Source: Pseudomonadota bacterium (lineage in GTDB: Bacteria; Pseudomonadota; Alphaproteobacteria; Rhodobacterales; Rhodobacteraceae). From it: a stretch of DNA of 19,611 nt. Both the position numbers and the translations under genes were made by a program. The notes beneath the pieces are model-generated. The model saw only the letters and a list, made by a program, of their open reading frames with translations. It had not been told where the DNA came from and made no database searches. Shown in pieces: positions 14,111 to 19,611 of the stretch; within the stretch, counting starts at the first letter, position 1, and every line of letters begins with the position of its first letter. The stretch spans positions 1 through 19,611 of the forward strand of contig JACZTQ010000026.1 of the NCBI GenBank assembly GCA_022573605.1, read 5' to 3'.

Positions 14111-14211
14111 CGTAGGGTGCGTGCTCGCCACGCACCGCCCTCGGCATCTCCGGGCGAAGCGACAGTGGGGAGCGCACTCGAGGCGGGTGCGTGGCGAGCA
14201 CGCACCCTACG
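14111..14211. repeat. 101-bp palindromic element with perfect 26-bp arms
   Basis: 14111-14136 and 14186-14211 are perfect reverse complements (26 of 26), starting CGTAGGGTGCGTG. Pairing continues partly inward (CCCTCGG region against CTCGAGGCG). It encodes nothing. It starts 18 bp after the accC stop. It could act as a strong 3' hairpin for accBC mRNA, or be a dispersed MITE/REP-type repeat. Confidence 0.8.
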
Positions 14212-14219
14212 ATGGCTAG

Positions 14220-14251
14220 ATGATTTTGCCTGCCCGTTAAAATCATGTTTT
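14220..14251 (+). terminator. AT-rich stem-loop with T-run downstream of accC
   Basis: ATGATTTT (14220-14227) pairs perfectly with AAAATCAT (14239-14246) around an 11-nt loop and is followed by GTTTTT. The T-run suits an intrinsic terminator for accBC, but the stem is AT-rich and so weaker than usual. Confidence 0.4.
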
Positions 14252-14412
14252 TCGATTATCTCGTGTTATCAATGAGTTATCCTCCCGTGCAAAGTGCACG
14301 CGGGTGTGCGGCGGCGGCGGAGCGCCTGCCGGCCGTCTGCCCGGGCCGAACGCCGCGCCCGCTGGTGACGACGGAAGGCGATCTTCCGTGCAAGAATACT
14401 TCACGTCGAATC

Positions 14413-14421
14413 TGCTATCCT
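14413..14421 (+). promoter_or_regulatory. Extended -10 element directly before aat
   Basis: TGCTATCCT reads as an extended -10 (TG-n-TATCCT) with its 3' edge only 7 nt from the aat ATG. No Shine-Dalgarno sequence precedes that ATG. This would give a leaderless or near-leaderless mRNA. No clear -35 hexamer is visible. Confidence 0.35.
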
Positions 14422-14428
14422 CGACCCC

Positions 14429-15088
14429 ATGAAGGATGCAGAATCACCCGGCCTCCCGGTGACCCCGGAACTGGTGCTGCGGGCCTATGCGGCCGGGGTG
14501 TTCCCGATGGCCGACCACGCCGGGGCGGACGAGATCTTCTGGGTCGATCCGCGCCAGCGGGGCATCCTGCCGCTGCACCGGTTCCACCTCTCCCGGTCGC
14601 TCCGCAAACGCCTGCTCAAGGGTGGCTACCGGATCCGCGTCGACCATGCCTTCGAGGCCGTCGTCGAGGCCTGCGCGGCGCGCGACGAGACCTGGATCAA
14701 CGGCACCATCCGCGAGCTCTATCTCGGGCTTCACCGCATCGGGCACGCCCACTCGGTCGAAGTCTGGATCGACGGGGAACTTGCCGGCGGGCTCTACGGC
14801 GTGCGCCTCGGCGGCGCCTTCTTCGGCGAGAGCATGTTCAACCATACCCGCGACGCCTCCAAGATCGCGCTGGCCTGGCTGGTGGCGCGGCTCAAGGCCG
14901 GGGGCTTCACCCTGCTCGACACCCAGTTCACCACGCCGCATCTGGAGGCGCTGGGCGGGCGCAGCGTGACCAAGGCGCGCTACCACGACCTGCTCGACCG
15001 GGCGCTCGGCACGCCGGCGGATTTCTACTCGCTGGCCGCCGGGGCCTCGCCCGCCGAGGTGGTGCAACTGATCACCCAGAGATCGTAG
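14429..15088 (+). CDS. aat: Leucyl/phenylalanyl-tRNA--protein transferase
   Basis: Adds Leu or Phe from aminoacyl-tRNA to the N-terminus of proteins starting with Arg or Lys, marking them for ClpS/ClpAP in the N-end rule pathway. It has 219 residues, within the usual 200-235. Seen: TPELVLRAYAAGVFPMAD (12-29), WVDPRQRGILPL (38-49), and GESMFNHTRDASKIAL (133-148), the family signature. The C-terminus is LLDTQFTTPHLEALGG followed by a short tail. The upstream spacing shows no ribosome binding site. The last 64 bp overlap, tail to tail, the 3' end of the DUF2155 gene on the other strand. Confidence 0.96.
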   Translation: MKDAESPGLPVTPELVLRAYAAGVFPMADHAGADEIFWVDPRQRGILPLHRFHLSRSLRKRLLKGGYRIRVDHAFEAVVEACAARDETWINGTIRELYLGLHRIGHAHSVEVWIDGELAGGLYGVRLGGAFFGESMFNHTRDASKIALAWLVARLKAGGFTLLDTQFTTPHLEALGGRSVTKARYHDLLDRALGTPADFYSLAAGASPAEVVQLITQRS

Positions 15089-15615
15089 CGCGAATGATCC
15101 AGGGCCGAGAGCGCCGGGCTCTCGGCGAACATCCAGCCCGAGAACACCGGCGCATCCCCTGCCCGCCCGGTGTCCCAGATCTGCACGAAGGCCATGGTGC
15201 CGTGCAGGGCATTGTCGTCCGGCGAGCGGCAGGCTTCGAGCCGCACCCGCAGCCGATCGACCATCTCCTCGGTCCCGGCCACGATCTCGAAGGTCCGGGT
15301 GCGCCCGGTCATCTTGTCGAGCTGACGCATCCGGGCGCCGCCCCGCAGCGCCGTCTCGACCAGCTCGATCGGCTCGGCCTGACCGGGAATTTCGAGGGTG
15401 CGGAACGGCGCCGGCTTGAACCGGCTGCCCGGCGCGGCGGCGGCGGGTCCCAGCGGCTCGAGCGGTTCGGTGACGATGCCGCCGTCGCCGCTCTCCTGCG
15501 CCGCCAGCGGCGCGGCCAGCGCGGCGGCCAGCAACAACACGAATACCGGGCAATAACGGCGCCACGAGCCGAACAAGGCGGATCTAGCTCGGCCCATCGC
15601 GCCCGTCCGCTCCAC
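15025..15615 (-). CDS. DUF2155 domain-containing exported protein
   Basis: A protein of unknown function that is widespread in alphaproteobacteria. It has 196 residues from the GTG at 15615; an ATG at 15597 (MGRARSALFG) is an alternative start with a more typical signal sequence. Seen: a hydrophobic signal segment (about 22-40), a Pro/Ala-rich linker, then the DUF2155 core RQLDKMTGRTRTFEI (97-111) and FSGWMFAESPALSALDH (158-174). Two Cys, 129 and 184, could pair in the periplasm. It starts about 6 bp after the mlaD-like stop and is the last gene of the NDUFA12-mlaD-DUF2155 unit. The final residues overlap aat antisense. Confidence 0.88.
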   Translation of the reverse strand: MERTGAMGRARSALFGSWRRYCPVFVLLLAAALAAPLAAQESGDGGIVTEPLEPLGPAAAAPGSRFKPAPFRTLEIPGQAEPIELVETALRGGARMRQLDKMTGRTRTFEIVAGTEEMVDRLRVRLEACRSPDDNALHGTMAFVQIWDTGRAGDAPVFSGWMFAESPALSALDHSRYDLWVISCTTSAGEAPAASE

Positions 15616-15621
15616 TCCGGC

Positions 15622-16071
15622 TCAATTGGTGTCCGCGCCGTGGATGAACTTGCCGATCAGGTCGCCGATGCTGACCGAGCTCTGGGTGTAGATCACCTCC
15701 TCGCCGGGCTCCAGCATCAGGTCGGACGCGCCCGGATCGATGGCGATATAGCTGTCGCCCAGCAGGCTCGCCGAGGTGATCTTGGCCAGCGAGTCATCGG
15801 GCACCGTCACATCGTCGTCGATGGTGAAGGTGACGGTGGCGAAGTAGGTCTTGCGGTCCAGTTCCATGCTGGAGATGCTGCCGACCTTGACCCCGGCGAT
15901 GCGCACGTCGCCGCCGACATCGATGCCCTCGGCCTTGCGGAACTTGGCCACCAGTTCGTAACCCTGCCCGCCGACTCTCACATCGGCGGTGTTGGCCGCA
16001 TAGACCAGAAATCCCGCCGCCGCGGTGAGGACGACGGCGCCGATCAGGGTTTCGGCCGCGTTGCTCGCCAT
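15622..16071 (-). CDS. mlaD: MlaD-like MCE-domain protein (outer-membrane lipid asymmetry transport)
   Basis: Predicted inner-membrane-anchored substrate-binding subunit of an Mla phospholipid transport ABC system. From the ATG at 16071 (GGAG about 10 nt upstream) it has 149 residues; a start at 16107 would add 12 residues and overlap the NDUFA12 gene by 29 bp, so I prefer the shorter one. Seen: a single N-terminal membrane helix (about 6-26) and one MCE domain (VGGQGYELVAKFRKAEGIDVGG through LGDSYIAID). The acidic C-terminal segment reads EPGEEVIYTQSSVSIGDL. No mlaEF genes are in the window. A lone mlaD beside NDUFA12 and DUF2155 is the arrangement I recall from alphaproteobacteria. Confidence 0.88.
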   Translation of the reverse strand: MASNAAETLIGAVVLTAAAGFLVYAANTADVRVGGQGYELVAKFRKAEGIDVGGDVRIAGVKVGSISSMELDRKTYFATVTFTIDDDVTVPDDSLAKITSASLLGDSYIAIDPGASDLMLEPGEEVIYTQSSVSIGDLIGKFIHGADTN

Positions 16072-16078
16072 CGCCGCG

Positions 16079-16468
16079 CTACTCCGGTTGCCAGGCTTCG
16101 TAGTCACCCGCCACGCGCGGGCGCCGGGATGGCGTGACCACGCTGCCCGGTGGATGATAGGCGCCGCCGGTGCCGGTCAGGTTGGGCTTGTGGTCCTTCT
16201 CCCAGTCCTGGCGCGCCAAAGGCCTCTCGCTCGGTTCCTCGTCGAAGGTGTGGTGCAGCCAGCCGTGCCAGTCGGGCGAGACCCGGCTCGCATCGGCGTA
16301 GCCGTTGTAGACCACCCAGCGGCGCTTGTCGTCGGCGGTCCGGTAGAACTGGTTGCCCTGCTCGTCTTGGCCGACTCTCACACCCTTGCGCGCGGTGAAC
16401 ACCCGGGTGCCGAAGGTCTGGCCGTTCCACCAGGTCAAAAGTTGGTTCAGCTCGCTGAGAATGCCCAT
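16079..16468 (-). CDS. NDUFA12-family NADH:ubiquinone oxidoreductase accessory subunit
   Basis: Homologue of the mitochondrial complex I subunit NDUFA12 (B17.2), a peripheral-arm supernumerary subunit also present in alphaproteobacteria. The ATG at 16468 has GGAG 8 nt upstream and gives 129 residues; a GTG at 16477 would add three. Seen: GTRVFTARKGVRVGQDEQGNQFY near the N-terminus, RRWVVYNG, and DWHGWLHH, all family hallmarks, followed by a basic/Pro-rich C-terminus ending WQPE. It is the first gene of the minus-strand unit; its stop lies 7 bp before the mlaD-like ATG. No other complex I genes are nearby, which is normal for this subunit. Confidence 0.95.
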   Translation of the reverse strand: MGILSELNQLLTWWNGQTFGTRVFTARKGVRVGQDEQGNQFYRTADDKRRWVVYNGYADASRVSPDWHGWLHHTFDEEPSERPLARQDWEKDHKPNLTGTGGAYHPPGSVVTPSRRPRVAGDYEAWQPE

Positions 16469-16537
16469 CCGACTCACTCCGTTGCGTCGCCGGGACTATG
16501 GCGAACGGGGCGCCATCCGTCCAGCCCGCGCCCGCCG

Positions 16538-16563
16538 GGGTCATTATCGGCGATCCTTGGCAT
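16538..16563 (-). repeat. Solitary copy of the MITE terminal repeat
   Basis: The reverse complement of this segment begins ATGCCAAGGATCGCCGATAATGACCC. It matches the right end of the 2834-3095 element at 25 of 26 positions and then diverges. I find no partner end within the 200-bp intergenic region, so it is either a decayed or partly deleted copy or a free-standing functional site. It lies upstream of the NDUFA12 gene and upstream of the divergent FadL-like gene. Confidence 0.75.
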
Positions 16564-16654
16564 AAGCATCCGGTGGTTGCTTTGCGTAACGTCACAGCTA
16601 GCGTTTTTCGCCGGATTTGCCACAAATAACAAAAATGGCGGGAAACATCACCCA

Positions 16655-16681
16655 GGGGAGATCACACGGGGGAGATCACAC
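16655..16681 (+). promoter_or_regulatory. Tandemly duplicated ribosome binding site before the FadL-like gene
   Basis: GGGGAGATCACAC occurs at 16655-16667 and again at 16669-16681, ending exactly at the ATG at 16682. The second GGGGAG is 7 nt from the start codon, an ideal Shine-Dalgarno position. The first copy would be 21 nt away. Confidence 0.7.
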
Positions 16682-17897
16682 ATGAAAATCATCGCCAGCG
16701 CTGGCCTGTCGGCGCTCCTGATATCGACCCTTGCAGGGCCCCAGGCGCTCGCGGGCGCCTTTCACCTCAACGAGCGTTCCACCGCGGCGATGGGGGCGTC
16801 CCTTGCGGGCTCGGTCTCGTCGGCGCGGGACGTGACCTTCGCATCCTTCAACCCGGCGGCGCTGAGTACCGTCGAGAGGTTCGAGAGCGGCGGCAACACC
16901 TCGGTGATCCTGCCCAGAGCGGAAGGCACGATCAAGACCGGCCCGGCCGCCAGCCAGGACCGAGCTTGACGCCGACCTCCTGGGCGTGGTCCCTGCGTTC
17001 ACCCTGGGATACCGGGTGAACAAGAAGCTGGTGGTCGGTTTCGCCACCTATTCGCCGTTCGGCCTATCGACGGATTACGATAAATTCTCGGCCGTGCAGG
17101 CGGATGCGCGCGAATCGGACCTGTTGACCATCAGCATCTCGCCGATGGTCTCCTACGATGTGCTCGACAACCTGACCTTCGGCGTGGCGCTCAACGTGCT
17201 TTACGGCGAAGCCCGCCTGACCAGTGCGGGGCCGGTCGGCGATCTGGAACTGGACGGCAACGATTGGGCGGTGGGTTTCTCGGTCGGCATGCTGTTCGAG
17301 CCGGTCCCGGGCACCCGGATCGGCGCCGCCTACCACCACGGCTACGATCTCGATCTGCCGACCGACACATTCCTCGGCTTTAAGGGCGTGGCCGAGGCGA
17401 GCCTGCCGAACTGGGTCCAGATCGGAGTGACGCAGAGCGTCTCCGACAAGCTGCGGATCATGGCCGAGGGACGCTGGATCAACTGGTCGAGGTTCGACAG
17501 CATCGATATCTCGACCCAGGCGCTCGAGGGCGGGCCGTTCGACGCGCTCAGTTCGGTCAGCGACGTGCAGGGCTACAACGACTCGCTGTTCTTCGCGGTC
17601 GGCGCCGAGTACGACGTCAGCGACCGGTTCACCGTCCGCGGCGGCGTGGCCTGGGACGAGACCCCGACCTCGGACAAGTTCCGCACCGCGCGCATACCGG
17701 ACGAGGACCGGGTCTGGTTCTCGCTCGGCGCGAGCTACAACCTGTCCGACTCGATGTCGGCCGACTTTGCCTATTCCTACCTGCACGCCTTGAGGAAAGC
17801 CGACGTGACGCTGCGCAACGGCCCTCTGGCGGGCTCCGAGGTCGAATACGACGGCGGCGCGCACATCATCTCGCTGGGCTGGCATCTCAAGTTCTAG
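16682..17897 (+). pseudogene. FadL/OmpP1/TodX-family outer-membrane transporter, frameshifted near codon 90
   Basis: FadL-family beta-barrels take up long-chain fatty acids or hydrophobic compounds across the outer membrane. The first segment (16682 to a stop at 16967-16969) has a signal peptide ending QALAG, the mature N-terminus AFHLNERSTAAMGASLAG, and the family motif FASFNPAALS. The rest of the barrel continues in another frame, readable from before 16968 (ELDADLLGVVPAFTLGYRVN), through YSPFGLSTDY, to the stop at 17895-17897 with C-terminal GWHLKF, a typical barrel end. Together the parts give about 405 residues, a normal family length. The change is equivalent to one extra base (or two missing) around 16940-16968. 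No long homopolymer is there. It may be a true mutation, phase variation or a sequencing error. Confidence 0.8.
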
Positions 17898-19021
17898 AGC
17901 GGCGCCAGGTCGCCCTCTGCCTGCCCGGCCCGGAACGCGGTCGTGAACCGCGCCAGCGTTCCGGCGCCGATGGCGTCGCGCAGGCCGGCCATAAGCTGCT
18001 GGTAATAATGCAGGTTGTGCCAGGTCAGCAGCATCGAGGCGATGATCTCGCCGGCCTTGTTGACATGGTGCAGATAGGCCCGGCTGTAGCCGCGGCAGGC
18101 CGGGCAGGCGCAATCCGGGTCGAGCGGGCGCGGGTCGGCGCGGTGGCGGGCGTTCCTGATGTTGACCACGCCGCGCCGGGTGAACGCCTGGCCGGTGCGG
18201 CCCGAGCGCGAGGGCAGCACGCAGTCGAACATATCGACCCCGCGCGCCACCGCGCCGACCAGGTCGTCGGGCTTGCCGACCCCCATCAGATAGCGCGGCC
18301 GGTCGTCGGGCAGCATGCCTGGGGCGGTGTCCAGCACCTCGAACATTCGCGCCTGCCCCTCGCCCACGGCGAGCCCGCCGATGGCGTAGCCCTCGAAACC
18401 GATCTCTTGAAGTGATTTGGACGATTCCTCGCGCAAGTCGGTGAAAATACTCCCTTGCTGGATTCCGAACAGCGCATATCCTGGCCGGTCGCCGAAGGCC
18501 TCGCGCGAACGCCGCGCCCAGCGCATCGAGAGCCGCATCGACTCCGCCGCGACCCCCTCCTCGGCCGGAAAGGGGGTGCATTCGTCGAACGCCATGACGA
18601 TATCGGCGCCCAGCAGCGCCTGGATCTCCATCGAGGACTCCGGGCCGAGCATGTGTTCCGAGCCGTCGATATGGCTGCGAAAGCGCACCCCGTCCTCGCT
18701 GATCCGGCGCAACGCGGCCAGACTCATCACCTGGTAGCCGCCCGAATCGGTCAGGATCGGGCCGTCCCAGTTCATGAACCGGTGCAGCCCGCCGAGGTCG
18801 GCGATGCGCCGCGCGCCGGGCCGCAGCATCAGGTGATAGGTGTTGCCCAGCACGATATCGGCGCCGGTCGCCGCCACGCTTCCCGGCAGCATCGCCTTGA
18901 CCGTGCCCGCGGTGCCCACCGGCATGAAGGCGGGGGTGGCGATCGCTCCGCGCGGGGTGACGATCCGCCCCCGGCGCGCCAGCCCGTCGCGGGAATCGAT
19001 CTCAAAGCTGAAATGAGACAT
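17894..19021 (-). CDS. tgt: Queuine/preQ1 tRNA-ribosyltransferase (tRNA-guanine transglycosylase)
   Basis: Exchanges guanine-34 in GUN anticodons for preQ1 in bacterial queuosine synthesis. It has 375 residues, full length. Seen: TDSGGYQVMSL with Asp92 (general acid/base), FGIQQGS (185-191), GGLAVGE (215-221), and DMFDCVLPSRSGRTG with nucleophile Asp266. The zinc site is Cys304, Cys306, Cys309 and His335 (CACPAC and TWHNL). ATG at 19021. The stop TAG lies within CTAG shared with the FadL-like gene's stop. Upstream, about 70 bp of AT-richer DNA separates it from the divergent DUF59 gene. No queA is visible in the window. Confidence 0.98.
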   Translation of the reverse strand: MSHFSFEIDSRDGLARRGRIVTPRGAIATPAFMPVGTAGTVKAMLPGSVAATGADIVLGNTYHLMLRPGARRIADLGGLHRFMNWDGPILTDSGGYQVMSLAALRRISEDGVRFRSHIDGSEHMLGPESSMEIQALLGADIVMAFDECTPFPAEEGVAAESMRLSMRWARRSREAFGDRPGYALFGIQQGSIFTDLREESSKSLQEIGFEGYAIGGLAVGEGQARMFEVLDTAPGMLPDDRPRYLMGVGKPDDLVGAVARGVDMFDCVLPSRSGRTGQAFTRRGVVNIRNARHRADPRPLDPDCACPACRGYSRAYLHHVNKAGEIIASMLLTWHNLHYYQQLMAGLRDAIGAGTLARFTTAFRAGQAEGDLAPL

Positions 19022-19090
19022 GCGGTTTCTCTGGACGATATGGTTGAGGCTTTCTATATGGTATTATCGGAAAACCAAGGGATCATGTTC

Positions 19091-19441
19091 ATGAACGTCC
19101 AGACCGCCGAGCCCATCATCGCGCCGTCCAGCACCGACCACCCGCTCTACGAGCAGATCGTCGAGGCCTGCCGGACCGTGCATGACCCGGAGATTCCGGT
19201 GAATATCTACGACCTCGGCCTGATCTACCGCATCGCCATCGACGGCGAGGGCAATATCGAGATCGACATGACCCTGACCGCGCCCGGCTGCCCGGTGGCC
19301 GGCGAGATGCCGGGCTGGGTCGCCGATGCGGTCGAGCCGCTGCCCGGGGTCAAGACGGTCAATGTCGAGCTGGTCTGGGACCCACCCTGGGGCATGGAGA
19401 TGCTGTCCGACGAGGCCCGGCTGGAACTCGGCTTCATCTGA
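19091..19441 (+). CDS. DUF59/MIP18-family Fe-S cluster assembly protein (SufT-like)
   Basis: Small protein of the family implicated in Fe-S cluster maturation (SufT, MIP18/CIA2). It has 116 residues from the ATG at 19091, or 118 from the ATG at 19085. AAGGG lies 9 nt before the former and too close to the latter, so I prefer 19091; further in-frame ATGs exist at 19040 and 19058. Seen: VHDPEIPVNIYDLGLIYRI, the family core, and TAPGCPVAGEMPGW with the conserved Cys (residue 67), then VELVWDPPW. It is divergent from tgt. The next gene starts 4 bases after its stop, so they likely share a transcript. The rest of a suf operon is not in view. Confidence 0.9.
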   Translation: MNVQTAEPIIAPSSTDHPLYEQIVEACRTVHDPEIPVNIYDLGLIYRIAIDGEGNIEIDMTLTAPGCPVAGEMPGWVADAVEPLPGVKTVNVELVWDPPWGMEMLSDEARLELGFI

Positions 19442-19445
19442 CGCC

Positions 19446-19611
19446 ATGGCCCTGCCCACGACCTGCCTCGGGGCCTATCCGAAACCCGATTACCTGCCGA
19501 TCAAGGACTGGTTTCAGGTCAACCACGACCAGGAGAACTATGTCGACGAGGTGGTGCGCGGCTATGCCCGCGCCGCCGGGGCCGATGGGGCCGAGGCCCT
19601 GTTCGACCGGG
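19446..19611 (+). CDS. MetE C-terminal-like (cobalamin-independent methionine synthase family) protein, 5' fragment
   Basis: Only the first 55 codons are in the window, running open to the edge. The N-terminus LPTTCLGAYPKPDYLPIKDWF resembles the family of short MetE-like proteins (the catalytic-domain half of 5-methyltetrahydropteroyltriglutamate-homocysteine methyltransferase). The catalytic zinc ligands lie outside, so activity cannot be judged. It begins 4 bases after the DUF59 stop; no strong Shine-Dalgarno is evident, which suggests translational coupling. Identification rests on a short stretch and is provisional. Confidence 0.6.
   Translation, partial: MALPTTCLGAYPKPDYLPIKDWFQVNHDQENYVDEVVRGYARAAGADGAEALFDR

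Larger units (their letters stand above)
14093..14428. other. Intergenic region between accC and aat
   Basis: This 336-bp stretch without a gene holds the 101-bp palindromic element, an AT-rich hairpin with a T-run, and then GC-rich DNA of no recognised function up to the aat start, with an extended -10 motif at its very end. Confidence 0.7.

Noticed and set aside
14245..16137. 630-codon plus-strand frame through aat and the DUF2155/mlaD region
   Set aside because: It is in a different frame from aat and antisense to the following genes; no domain is visible.
19074..19088. CCAAGGGATCAT upstream of the DUF59 gene as a MITE end
   Set aside because: It needs an inserted base and matches the terminus for only about ten positions; it is better explained as the ribosome binding site region.
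1..19611. CRISPR array, tRNA/rRNA genes, prophage or defence cassette
   Set aside because: There are no regularly spaced repeats, no cloverleaf with a CCA end, no phage or nuclease/toxin motifs. All long frames with motifs belong to core genes.

Overview
The window is a GC-rich housekeeping segment, most likely from an alphaproteobacterium of Rhodospirillales type. The grounds are: an NDUFA12-type complex I subunit next to an MlaD-like protein and a DUF2155 protein, an RNase E with a very long acidic/basic insert inside its S1 domain, an RF2 that reads through without a programmed frameshift and carries SPY instead of SPF, and a convergent accBC-aat / DUF2155-mlaD-NDUFA12 arrangement familiar from that class. 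The lineage call is inferred from gene content, not from a marker gene.

Layout. Positions 1-5704 (minus strand) hold mrcA (PBP1A), prfB (RF2) and the N-terminal part of ligA, in that transcription order. mrcA and prfB are separated by a 262-bp non-coding element with terminal inverted repeats and two nested hairpin arms, which looks like a MITE. Positions 5705-6347 are a divergent intergenic region serving mrcA and rne. It holds a strong rne promoter candidate whose spacer is a perfect palindrome, a roughly 380-nt rne leader with two hairpins, and a 9-codon upstream ORF overlapping the mrcA start. rne fills 6348-9503. An envelope pair follows: a periplasmic M48 protease with TPR-like repeats, and a DsbA/ScsC-like thiol oxidoreductase. 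A repeat-filled gap (11882-12267) comes next, where many relatives carry aroQ. Then come accB-accC (acetyl-CoA carboxylase biotin carrier and biotin carboxylase), another palindromic repeat, and aat (N-end-rule L/F-transferase). The minus-strand NDUFA12-mlaD-DUF2155 operon runs convergently into aat with a 64-bp overlap. A FadL/OmpP1-family outer-membrane transporter gene (16682-17897) has a frame change near codon 90 and shares a CTAG stop with convergent tgt. The window closes with a SufT/MIP18-like DUF59 gene and the start of a MetE-like gene, divergent from tgt.

The genes serve unrelated core functions: cell wall, translation termination, DNA ligation, RNA decay, envelope protein quality control, fatty-acid synthesis, protein turnover, lipid asymmetry, tRNA queuosine and Fe-S assembly. 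I found no defence system, prophage, CRISPR array, tRNA, rRNA or transposase gene. The points of interest are regulatory and structural: the MITE-like element and a solitary copy of its end, several perfect long inverted repeats, the rne promoter palindrome, the mrcA uORF, a rare-codon patch in ligA, and the frameshifted FadL gene.
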